Below are positions 37,301 to 46,546 of a stretch of DNA of 64,000 bases, piece by piece. This DNA comes from Syngnathus acus (Eukaryota > Chordata > Actinopteri > Syngnathiformes > Syngnathidae), in contig NC_051088.1 in NCBI RefSeq assembly GCF_901709675.1, positions 10,132,193-10,196,192 on the forward strand, read 5' to 3'. Position numbers and translations under genes: made by a program. A model generated the notes under the pieces. It was not told where the DNA came from. It did no database searches and saw nothing but the letters and a program-made list of their open reading frames with translations. Within the stretch, counting starts at the first letter, position 1, and each line of letters opens with the position of its first letter.

Positions 37301-38259
37301 TCCCATCCATGTGCTCTTGGTGTATCCCCCTGAGAATGGAGCCTTCCAGAAGGCTGTGATGGCCCTGGCAGAATTCCTGCAGAACCATGCAGGCTGCAGC
37401 GTTGTGATCGATGCATGGCAGCAGAGCAGAATTGCACGTGATGGTCCCATGCGTTGGCTGGCTGACCAAGTCAAAGCTGCACAGCGTGTCCTCATCGTGT
37501 GCCCGTCGGTAAGATGTCAAATTCATGTCGGTAGTGAATGCAGTATTCGGTGATGCAAATGAACACTTGTGTCCAAACAAAATTTGCGTCTACTGTGCCA
37601 TTCTGTATTATACTTTACACCCACCTCCATTTTTCTACTGACCAAAGGCACATATTTAAAATTAGAAAAAAATCAAAGCACACAACTAAGCCAAAATGTC
37701 TGGCCTCCATGAAGTGGACTTTGCAAATTTTCCCTGTTCTTGTGCAGGTTTTCTTGCAGAGTTAAACCAATATATTTGTTTACTGCATTATGCATTTTGC
37801 CGTCATTGATCCATGATGTCAACTATGGGGCTTTCATTGCAGTCAAGCCACCCTACCTCCACTCCCATATCCACCACCATGGGGGGAATCGCCATACCGG
37901 CTGCAGCGCACGACCTTTACCCTCTGATCCTCAACATGGTCGCAAGTCGCGCTAAGAGTGCTGATGAGCTCGCTAAGTTCTGGGTGCTGCAGCTAGGTGA
38001 TCACCAAGAGAAGAGGCCATGTAACCTGGCTCCAGAACTGAGAGCATGCAAGCTTTTTTGTTTACTGAAAGATCTGGACAAACTGTGCCGCAGTCTGCAC
38101 ACTCAAAGACAAGATGGCAAAAAGAGATTGACTCTATTCTTGAGACCTGGGCTAATTGATAATAGGTATGACAGTATGGTGAAGTTAAAAGACTCTGTTG
38201 AAAAAATAAGGGGATGTTTATTGATTTCGAAAGAGGCACTGCCGGACAATTCTTTTTAA
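34316..38259 (+). CDS. il17rb: Interleukin-17 receptor B-like, short ectodomain
   Basis: Single-pass cytokine receptor. Ten exons: 34316-34378, 34453-34477, 35017-35130, 35641-35744, 36065-36194, 36761-36793, 36869-36892, 37043-37129, 37234-37508 and 37843-38259. They total 1,272 nt, or 423 residues. Residues 1-18 form a signal peptide (LKHLVCLHLVALVTS). One receptor domain follows (LADLKVEPVKVSGIDMINIS, YLIGTRISGTEVHLCEY). The membrane segment is about residues 172-193 (VYLGLAVLMILTSGYII). The intracellular SEFIR domain begins VPIHVLLVYPPENGAFQKAV and includes FLQNHAGCSVVIDAWQQ and VLIVCPS. Human IL17RB has 502 residues and two ectodomain modules. Here the membrane-proximal module is not seen. 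The assignment rests on the SEFIR domain and on the position between chdh and actr8. Confidence 0.88.
35248..35536. mobile_element. hAT-type MITE in an il17rb intron
   Basis: 289 bp with inverted ends CAGAGGCGTAGCC and GGCTACGCCTCTG and a perfect 8-bp target duplication AATCTACA (35240-35247 and 35537-35544). The 8-bp duplication and CAG ends fit the hAT superfamily. The interior is GC-rich and non-coding. Confidence 0.85.
35880..35990. repeat. Dispersed repeat fragment shared with a cacna1d intron
   Basis: CCACCCATGCGCACAGTTAG and GCTGGGCATGAAAATAAG here resemble ACCACCTATGCGCCTAGTTA and GCTGGGCATGAAAA at 21450-21500. The spacing of the shared words is similar. The element type is unknown. 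Confidence 0.45.
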
Positions 38260-38261
38260 AA

Positions 38262-38325
38262 TACAATTTTAAATTTCGTTGTACGTGTGACAATGACAAA
38301 TAAAGATCTATCTATCTAAAAAAAA
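38262..38325 (+). terminator. il17rb: il17rb polyadenylation region derived from a retroelement tail
   Basis: Directly after the il17rb stop, TTTCGTTGTACGTGTGACAA, TGACAAATAAAG and (ATCT)n form the usual tail of a fish LINE/SINE. Its AATAAA (about 38300) is the nearest polyadenylation signal for il17rb. Confidence 0.55.
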
Positions 38326-38693
38326 TAAAAATAAAAAATTCTGTGATCATCACTGTTTGAATATTTAGCTTGGACTAATATTAATAATCCACATAGTTGA
38401 ACCTATGGAATTATAAAAAAATAAAAATTATATATATTTTTTCAAGTACAGAAGATTCCATTCATGTTTTACGTATGGTTGCACCTATTTATTCTGAACA
38501 GCATTTTTTTGGGTAGATTCCTGCATCTGTTTGACTACAAGTATTAAACATAAATAATAAATTAATAAGACATGACATGCCAGAACGTATATTTTAGGAG
38601 GAACTATGCGAATCAACTGGATAAGACAGCAGTGTACTGTGTTATGCACAAAATATAAATATGCTTTCATGTTTTTGTTATTGTTTTCTAAAT

Positions 38694-38740
38694 TTAAATT
38701 TAAATAATTTAAATTACAAACTTAAATTATTTAAATTTAA
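38694..38740. repeat. AT-rich inverted repeat upstream of actr8
   Basis: Arms 38694-38712 and 38722-38740 are perfect 19-bp complements, all A/T, with a 9-bp spacer. They could form a cruciform. The repeat lies about 220 bp before the actr8 start. Confidence 0.85.
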
Positions 38741-38794
38741 GTTTGAGTTTTGTCAAAGTTAAATTGTAAGTTTGTTCGAAACGGTGTTCTTTTT

Positions 38795-38845
38795 CCGGTG
38801 GGAGGAACTCGTTTTGTGCCACGTGACCAAACACGGAAGTAATGT
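38795..38845 (+). promoter_or_regulatory. actr8: actr8 promoter elements
   Basis: An E-box CACGTGAC (38820) and an ETS-type site CGGAAGT (38834) lie about 120 bp upstream of the start codon. They follow TTTTCCGGTGGGAGG. There is no TATA box, as is usual for a housekeeping gene. Confidence 0.4.
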
Positions 38846-38956
38846 CTTGCCTCGTACGGATGCGCTGAAGTCTTAAAAGGAATTTCGATAGAAGGAATTT
38901 TTGTTTGCTATTTGAAACATTTTGGGAAAGTTAATCGATCGATTTGGACTGGGAAC

Positions 38957-41900
38957 ATGACCCAAGCAGAGAAAGAGCAAGACAATGGAAAGGAAAAAGA
39001 AAAAGAGCGCGACAAAGAGAAGGAGAGGGAGCAAAGAGGAGTGAAAAGACCCATTGCTCCACCGACCATCCCCGAGCCCCTCCAGGAGGTGAGCTGGCGA
39101 GTCCCATTTTCATAGTTAGTTTTTGATGAATCAATTAATCAAATTGTTCCACCTCAATTTTTTCTTCTACAGCAAATACAGAGCAACTTTGTAATCGTCA
39201 TCCATCCTGGATCGAGGACGCTGCGTATTGGGCGAGCGACGGACAACCTTCCGCTCACGATTCCACACATGATAGCACGTCGCCACAAACAAAGTGGCCA
39301 GTCCCGATACGAAGATGCCTGGCTGCTCAGGGACGGTCTAAATGTGCGTAAGAGATGTAGCCTGTAATGACTTGATTTATCATTGTCATTGACCTCACTG
39401 CATCCTTCCACATGTTCTGTCCCAGAAACCTGAGAGTAATGAACAGAGACAAAATGGGCTTAAAATGGTTGACCAGGCCATTTGGTCAAAGAAGATGTCC
39501 AATGGAGTGAGGAGGACACCAGTGTCTGCTGAGCAGGTGTGTGTGTCTAGAACTAGATCTGCACCGGGAAACCCAACTATAAGACCACCATCTAAAACTA
39601 CTATTGCACTACATTATGGTGCTTGACAAATCAGTTTAATACTTTGTGAACTCACTTGCAGAGGTCTAGTGACACATCCTGACACAAGTTTTCTCTCCAT
39701 ATTCAGGCAAGAGCATATAACTGTCAGATCCGTCCAGCCGTGCTAGACAGCAACTCTCGGGTGAAATGGACCAACACATCTCACCACCCGCCTTATTTGA
39801 TAGGAGAGGAGGTAAGTGCAAGAGTCTGCATGAGAATGAAGAAGTTTGACGGCAGCTCACTGTCTCTGCCTCTTCCCGCCATCACAACGCAGGCCGTGTA
39901 TGTGAAACCAACAGACTCTTATGACATCCACTGGCCCGTAGTTCGAGGTCAGCTCAACGTGCACGCTGGCCCTGGAGGCTCACTAACTGCTGTCCTGGCT
40001 GACCTTGAGACCATCTGGAGTCATGTTATTCAGAAGAACTTGGAGATCCCGCTCAAAGACCTAAAGGTGGGAAACATCAGAAGTTGAATTTACGTTTTTT
40101 TTTGTTTTACATGCTGTGTAGACAAACGTCTTGCGATGCAAGTCTTATATGGATGATTAATCAAACCTCTGTTAGGAATGCAGAGTTTGAGACGAATTGC
40201 CCTTGAGCTTGTTTACCAACCTCAAATCAGCCCCAGGGCTGCTTGGGAAACCTCAACTTTTCACACATTGTTATTGAAGAAAAAAAATCTATGATAATGT
40301 CTTAACTTCACAAAATAATGTTCAATGACCGTTGACAGTATTACAGATGCATCCTTTTGGTTCCCGACATCTACAACAGGCAGCATGCCAAGGAACTGGT
40401 CTCCATGCTCCTGCTTAATATGGGCTTCTCAGGTATTCCGCTTGCAATACCTTCAGGTCAGCCTCCGACAGTCGTCTTATTTTTCTTTTGCCGATATGTG
40501 TCTGTATGTGTACAGCAATCATAGTGCACCAGGAGTCAGTGTGTGCGACATTTGGCAGTGGGTTGAGCAGCGCTTGTGTCGTAGACGTTGGAGACCAGAA
40601 GACCAGTCTCTGCTGTGTAGAGGACGGAGTTTCCCATCGGAACTCCAGGTGAGGATATTGAGAAAGGTTGGGAAGCACAACTGCAGGAGCTAGAAAATAA
40701 AAATCATGAAATAATATTCAAGTTATCTAAATAATTTACAAAAATACTGGCATACCTAGAAAAAAGAAAAGGAATGGAGTGAGATTCTTCAACGTGACCT
40801 TATTATTATTTTTTTCATTCATACTTAATAATGGGTAACACGTTTTGGTTTGCAATTTTGTCATCTATAATTTCTAGATCATTCATACTCTCTATTATAA
40901 CCTTCACAGGTTGTCTTTGGCGTATGGTGGTGCAGATGTGACCCGCATTTTATTCTGGCTCCTGCAGAGGGCAGGATTTCCCTACAGAGACTGTCAGTTG
41001 TCCAACAGGTTGGACTGTCAGCTACTACAACATATAAAGGAGACACTCTGCCATTTGGACCAGGTGTGTGAGCCAAATATTACAGAATTTTAGGTGTTTG
41101 TCTTTTAAATTGAGTACCGTCACTGTCCAATGGTGTCATTGGCTTTATAATAATATGCGAGTTACATTTAATGCACTGGTTTTTAAGAAGTACAATGTAG
41201 GTCGCCATTGTTGTGTATGTCACAATGTCTAGCTTCTTGTATGCAAACCAATTAAAAATATTTTCCCCGGTTCCGTTAAGGACATATCTGGACTTCGAGA
41301 TCATGAATTCCAAACCCGTTTCCCAGATGCCCCAGCTTTTCTCTTCCAGGTTCGCTTAGGCGATGAAAAATTACAGGTACTCAAATCATAACAACTCCAT
41401 TTTGTGTTTGCTCCCACATGACCTTATTACTCATTCCCTTGCATAAAATAGGCGCCCATGGGACTGTTCTACCCCAGCACGTTTGGTATCGTCGGTCAGA
41501 AGATGACATCGCTACAGTTTCGTTCTCAAGGTGACTCAGAAGACCCTCATGATGAACTTTATTTATTGGCCACGCACAGCAAACAAGACCAGGTAAAAAA
41601 AAAATGCTGTATATTGTTCTGTACTGGAAATGCACACATCATTTCTGCTGTTCCTCATCCTTTTTTTCTTATCTTTCTCCAACAGTCTTCCAAGAATGCT
41701 TCGGACCGCAAGGTGCTCTCAAGACAAGGCGGCGCTTTGGATGGCGACGCGAGTGGTCAAGGAGGCATTGGTGAGTTGTCAGAACTGCCCAGGAGCAGCG
41801 GCGGCAGTGGAGGAATGCAGGCTGAGACGGATATTGGAGCCGCCCAGGGAGAGTGCCTGATGGGAGTCGGGGAGGCGGAGGAGGCCCTCTCCACACATCT

Positions 41901-42576
41901 CTCCAGGAAGACTGCAATCATGAACCAGTTTGAGGGCAAAGCTCTCGGCCTGGATAAAGCCATATTGCACAGCATCGACTGTTGTGGTAATAAAAACACG
42001 CAAAGAAGAAAGCATTCATTGAAGAAAGTTTGTCGAAGTAAAGTGCTGTCTTGTCGTTTGAAAGCCTCGGACGAGACCAAGCGAAAGATGTACAGCTCCA
42101 TCCTGGTGGTGGGTGGAGGGCTCATGTTTCATGGCGCTCAGGAGTTCCTACTTCACCGCATCATCAACAAGATGCCACCGTCCTTCAGAAGGCTTGTGGA
42201 CAATGTGGAAGTGATCACAAGGCCAAAAGTAAGTGGCACATTAGTCCTAATTTTCTTCTCTCCGTGTGTTTATTTTGCTTCCTCAATTTCATTTGATTTT
42301 ATGCAGGGATTTTGTCTGATAATGAGTAATATGCAAGTACAAGCTTATTGGTTTAACTTAAAGAATGTAGAAATTTCCATGTGGTGAAAAGATATCCACT
42401 GCTCTCCTACTGCACTGTTTGTTGACATGCAGGATATGGACCCTAGACTGATATCATGGAAGGGGGGAGCTGTGCTGGCTTGTCTGGACACAACACAAGA
42501 AATGTGGATCCACCAGAGAGAGTGGCAGCGGTTTGGTGTTCGAATGTTACGTGAGCGGGCTGCTTTTGTCTGGTGA
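38957..42576 (+). CDS. actr8: Actin-related protein 8 (INO80 complex subunit)
   Basis: Nuclear actin-related protein of the INO80 chromatin-remodelling complex. Thirteen exons: 38957-39088, 39173-39343, 39426-39536, 39707-39811, 39893-40066, 40339-40432, 40516-40648, 40910-41063, 41281-41376, 41452-41592, 41686-41986, 42065-42228 and 42433-42576. They total 1,920 nt, or 639 residues (human 624). The start MTQAEKEQDNGKEK matches human MTQAEKGDTENGKEK. Actin-fold blocks include FVIVIHPGSRTLRIGRATD, ACVVDVGDQKTSLCCVEDGV, LDKAILHSIDCC and SSILVVGGGLMFHGAQEF. The end RFGVRMLRERAAFVW is as in human. Exon 41686-41986 carries the variable acidic/Gly-Ser insert. An ATG 45 nt upstream is in frame, but the chosen start matches vertebrate orthologues. 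Confidence 0.97.
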
Positions 42577-43656
42577 AAGTCATCGAAACAGACTGGTGAA
42601 AATCTAAGGACATGACCCAAAAATATTTCAGACAAAATTGAAGTAAGTACTGTTGTACATTATCAGTCAGGCGTTCGGACTACTTATCAAGTGCCCCTTT
42701 TTGAATCGTGGGGTGAAATGATAACTGGAACACTAACTATACATCATTTAATTGACATTGGAAAACAAATAGAGGTCTTGCTTTGATATTGATGAAGGGT
42801 CTTTGAATTTTGAGTTGGATGCACTTTTGTGCCGAAAACTCCTACAAAGCTTCATAGGTGTCACTAACCTTATTGAGATCTACTTTCATGTCGCCATGAA
42901 GTCACCACTCAAGTTTGTCACCTCGTGACTGCAACATTCTTTTTCTAACTGCATAGTGTAATTCTCAAATAAACTAGAATAAAAATATGGCAATACTGTA
43001 TTACAGTAACTCATTCCTTGGATAAATCACACAGTCAACTTGTTTTCAAAGATAATTTATTTTAACGAAGTTAATCATATTTAATATCTATCATGTGTCA
43101 TTAACTTCAATCGAGCACAAAAAGCAAAGAATATTGCAAATAATATCATGAAAACAACTTCAGTGAGAAAAGTAAGAAAAATAATGCAGTGGGGATGGGG
43201 GGGTGCGATCGATGAGCTGCCAAATCAGCCAATATGGTTCCTACTTATAGGAATTCCCAAAAAGGCGTCAAAAAACTACTTAGGCAGTGGCGGCTCAAGA
43301 AGTGGGGCTTCACCACTGTGACTGCCAGTCTATACAGTAGCTGGGCCCACGCCTACACACACAGTGTAGGCGTTTACCTGCACAAAAGAAAACGAGGTCA
43401 TTCCAACATTAATGCAACATTATATATTCATATTATTCAAGAATGCAAAATATGTACCTGCAAGCGCTTGCACCTTTACTAAACTCATGCTTGAGTAGTC
43501 TGTAGTAGGACGAGTGGTAGTTTATCAAAACGGAACCTTATGGGCTATGTAAAGACATTTATTACTAGAGATACAGCACTTGTGTTGGGCCTTAGTGGGT
43601 AGGCTATATGTGATGTTGTGGCCAGTGTGTTTGTGTGTGTGTGCATGTGTGTAATT
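42577..43656. other. Convergent 3' UTRs of actr8 and selenok
   Basis: actr8 (plus) and selenok (minus) end toward each other. An actr8 AATAAA lies near 42968. A selenok signal (TTTATT on plus, 43056-43061) lies about 600 bp past its stop. The selenok 3' UTR must contain a SECIS element if the UGA is decoded. A strong hairpin (CGCCTACAC with GTGTAGGCG) occurs at about 43350-43372, but the SECIS core could not be assigned with confidence. Confidence 0.5.
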
Positions 43657-45083
43657 TCACCTTCCTCATCCTCCTCCCCCCATTGGAGGAGGACTGGGCC
43701 CACCACCAAAGTTTATTCTTCCAAACCGCCTTCGGCCCCCAGGGGGACCTGGAGGACTGTACGAGACAAACAAATGCCAAATGAGGCTTAACTCTTAATT
43801 TGGGGGGAAAAAAAAGACATTAAACGGCAATCATACAGTGAATCCCCGCTATCCACAGGATGTGGGTCAAAGTGTGAAAATCGGCCGCACCTCAAATGGT
43901 TTATACTCTACTGGAGATGCCACAAGATCAAATGCAAAATGACAAAAGCAAATGACTAATTTTGTCTAAATATGGCTCTTAACTCCTTCAGAACCAAGGT
44001 GCCATCAAATGGTGCCAAAGCAATACTCATACTGCTTAGAACTGAGCACAAAAACAACGCATAGGTGACTTTTTCAGCGGTTAAAAAATCCACCAATAGG
44101 CAAAGGCTGAACTGCAAATACGTAGGGATTCACTGCAATATAACCACTACTACTGAAGCTTACATACCCTCTGCCATCAGAAAACCGTGACGAGCTATGT
44201 CCATCTTTTGTCAGGTCTGGGTCAATTATTGTTTTAAAACTGGTGGGGAGAAGAAAAAAAAAAGTCAACTGTTTTTGTACTAGGACAAAAGCAAATATAC
44301 AATTTATAAATTATTTTAGAGACTATGAAATGCAGATGGTTTCATTCTAAGTAATGGACTCAACTCTCTTTACGGATGGGTTACATCAACAGTATAGCAA
44401 TATGGATACTAATTATTTATGGAAGGACTCATAAATTGACTTACAACAGGCCAAAAAACTCCACAGCTCCCCAGAAGAGGTCAACCACTAAAGACAGTCG
44501 CCATGGTGACTGGCTCCGGCTGTCCAGAACTTGACCTGGCAAAAAGAGGGTCAAGGTGATGTTGAATAAGAATATAGTGTGATACACTACAGGGTGTTGT
44601 TCCCCATGTCTGGACACACAGGCAATGTGGAGTGATTCAATTGAGGTCTCGTGAATCTTCCAAAAAACCTCCAAATAACAAATGTTGGAACTCATGTTGG
44701 AGATGTTAATATTCTAATTGAATACATGTTGAAAACGTGCATCTTGAAATATATCCAATTCGAACAACGCCCGAATGAGGCGACTCAAACCAATGGCCGA
44801 AACGATGGACATAAAACACAGAGCAAATATACACTGGCTGGCAAATTAATGTTAAAAACCACGAAATATTGTTTGTTGTTTTTGAGAAGCAGGGCAAGTT
44901 AGCAAACACGCTGGTTAGCGGCTATAAACGCTAACTGTCAAACTTCCGACTCACCCCATACATTAAACGGTAAAAGACTTTTCAATTAAAGTCCCAAGGC
45001 ATACTATGTGATAGAGACATTATGTATTGGATAAAATTGATAGAAGATATCAGAAACCACTCACCGTTCGACACGTACACCAT
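43657..45083 (-). CDS. selenok: Selenoprotein K
   Basis: Small ER membrane selenoprotein involved in ER-associated degradation and immune-cell calcium signalling. Four exons: 45065-45083, 44445-44535, 44168-44239 and 43657-43756. They total 282 nt, or 93 residues including selenocysteine (human 94). The N-terminus is MVYVSNGQVLDSRSQSPWRL, followed by a membrane segment VVDLFWGAVEFFGLFFKTI. A Gly/Pro/Arg-rich tail follows (GPPGPPGGRRRFGRINFGGG). The in-frame TGA at 43666-43668 sits in GGGG-U-GR, followed by the true stop TGA at 43657-43659, exactly as in the family. Standard gene finders would stop at the first TGA. Confidence 0.96.
43836..44135. mobile_element. MITE in selenok intron 3
   Basis: Left CAGTGAATCCC after TA and right GGGATTCACTG are 11-bp inverted ends. 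The right flank is CA, not TA, probably a mutated target site. About 300 bp, non-coding, Tc1/mariner-like by its ends. Confidence 0.6.
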
Positions 45084-45099
45084 TTTCAGGGAACTAACA

Positions 45100-45150
45100 A
45101 CATACGTACTTGCGTTGCCACATGACGTTCACTTCCGGGTTCATATGTGA
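45100..45150 (-). promoter_or_regulatory. selenok: selenok promoter elements
   Basis: Within 70 bp upstream of the minus-strand start lie an ETS core (CACTTCCGGGTT, 45129-45140) and a CRE-like half site (ATGACGTTC at 45122). Motif evidence only. Confidence 0.35.
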
Positions 45151-45299
45151 CGAAATACCGCGACAATTACTACAATCTGTCAACAAGACAAGTCATCAGA
45201 AATGTTCTGTGGAGAAATGTTCGGTGTATAGTTTTATCTTTTTTTTTTTTTTGGATTTGAACCCAAAATAAATAGAAGTTTTTGTGTGTGCAGTAAGGA

Positions 45300-45935
45300 A
45301 TTGGTCAGTTTCAAACTTGAGTTAGGGTTTCAAAGTAGGCTTTCAAACAAGGGTTAGGGTTTTAAAAATAGGGTTTGAAACCAAGGCGGCTCGGTGGCGC
45401 ACTGGCTAGCACGTCCGCCTCACAGTACGGAGGGTGTGGGTTCGATTCCACCTCCGGCCCTCCCTGTGTGGAGTTTGCATGTTCTCCCCGTGTCCGCGTG
45501 GGTTTTCTCCGGGTCCTCCGGTTTCCTCCCACATCCCCAAAAACATGCTTGGTAGGCTGATTGAGCGCTCCAAATTGCCCCTAGGTGTGAGTGCGTGTGC
45601 GGATGGTTGTTCGTCTCTGTGTGCCCTGCGATTGGCTGGCAACCGGTTCAGGGTGTCCCCCGCCTACTGCCCGATGACAGCTGGGATAGGCTCCAGCAAG
45701 CCCGCGACCCCCGTGGGGATACAGCGGTACAGAAAATGGATGGATGGGTTTGAAACCAGGGTTGGTTGGGTTATTGGGGTTAGGTTATGGTTAGGGATTA
45801 GATTTAGGGTTGGGGTTTGGACCTAGGGTTCGGGTTTGTAAGTCAGGTTTTAAACTAGAGTTAGGGTTTGGAAGTATGGATTTAAACTAGGTCTAGGGTT
45901 TTAAACTACTGTTAGGGTTTCAAAGTAGGGTTTCT
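45300..45935. repeat. Degenerate telomere-like repeat block
   Basis: Repeats of GGGTTAGGGTTT, AGGGTTTCAAAGTAGGGTTT and GGTTTTAAACTA variants flank the SINE on both sides (45300-45383 and 45746-45935). The motif resembles the vertebrate telomere repeat TTAGGG but is heavily mixed with TTTYAAA spacers, so it is a minisatellite of telomere-like composition. Confidence 0.7.
45384..45745 (+). mobile_element. Full-length tRNA-derived fish SINE with target duplication
   Basis: 362 bp. The head has a polymerase III A box (TGGCGCACTGG) and B box (GGTTCGATTCC). The body has TTTGCATGTTCTCCCCGTG, TCCTCCCACATCCCCAAAAA and CCTGCGATTGGCTGGCAACC. It ends CAGAAAATGGATGGAT. The 13-bp direct repeat GGGTTTGAAACCA flanks it at 45371-45383 and 45746-45758. 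It looks recently inserted. Confidence 0.92.
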
Positions 45936-46546
45936 TTTGCAGTAGATTTTCCTGCTATGGGTTTTCAATATAAAAGGTGTTTCTTGTGCAAGGTAACCAC
46001 TTCTATAGTACTATAGTCACAAATACAACAGCTAAAGACCATCTAGCAGTTCAGCATTGACAGCCCAAGGATACTTTTGGTCATGTTTTGGCGCAATGCC
46101 CAATCTACCTTTTTTATATACATGGCCCTCAAATAACATCTATTGTTCAAAATTGCAGGATAAATACCTTGGTACCTGTTACTGTTTACCTACACTTAAG
46201 TGTCCTTGATTATTATGAGGTTCTTTATGTGCTGTGAATTGCAGTTGAAACATACTTAAAGATGCATTTGAGGTGCGTAATCAACATACTTGCTGTTATA
46301 CTTGTATTACAGAAGCACCATGTTGCAAAATAGACCTTTATTCCAACATTTCCAAAACATTACAAAATAATATAAAGACAAGCAAAACCATAAATTACAC
46401 TGGAGATTTTCACAATGTTCGCTCCCATTATTTAAACAGTTTAAACAGTAATTATTTTACAATGCTTCTCCATAATCTATCCGAGTATCTTTCCATCCAG
46501 GGCAGAGTGTAAACATAAAAACAGAAAATAGATTATAAACAAGTAT

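Noticed and set aside
41458-42387. A single 309-codon ORF in actr8
   Set aside because: It reads through acceptor and donor sites of three actr8 exons. Comparison with human ACTR8 supports introns at 41593-41685 and 41987-42064.
45375-45826. ORFs of 61-130 codons over the SINE
   Set aside because: The sequence is a tRNA-derived SINE with target duplications, not a gene.
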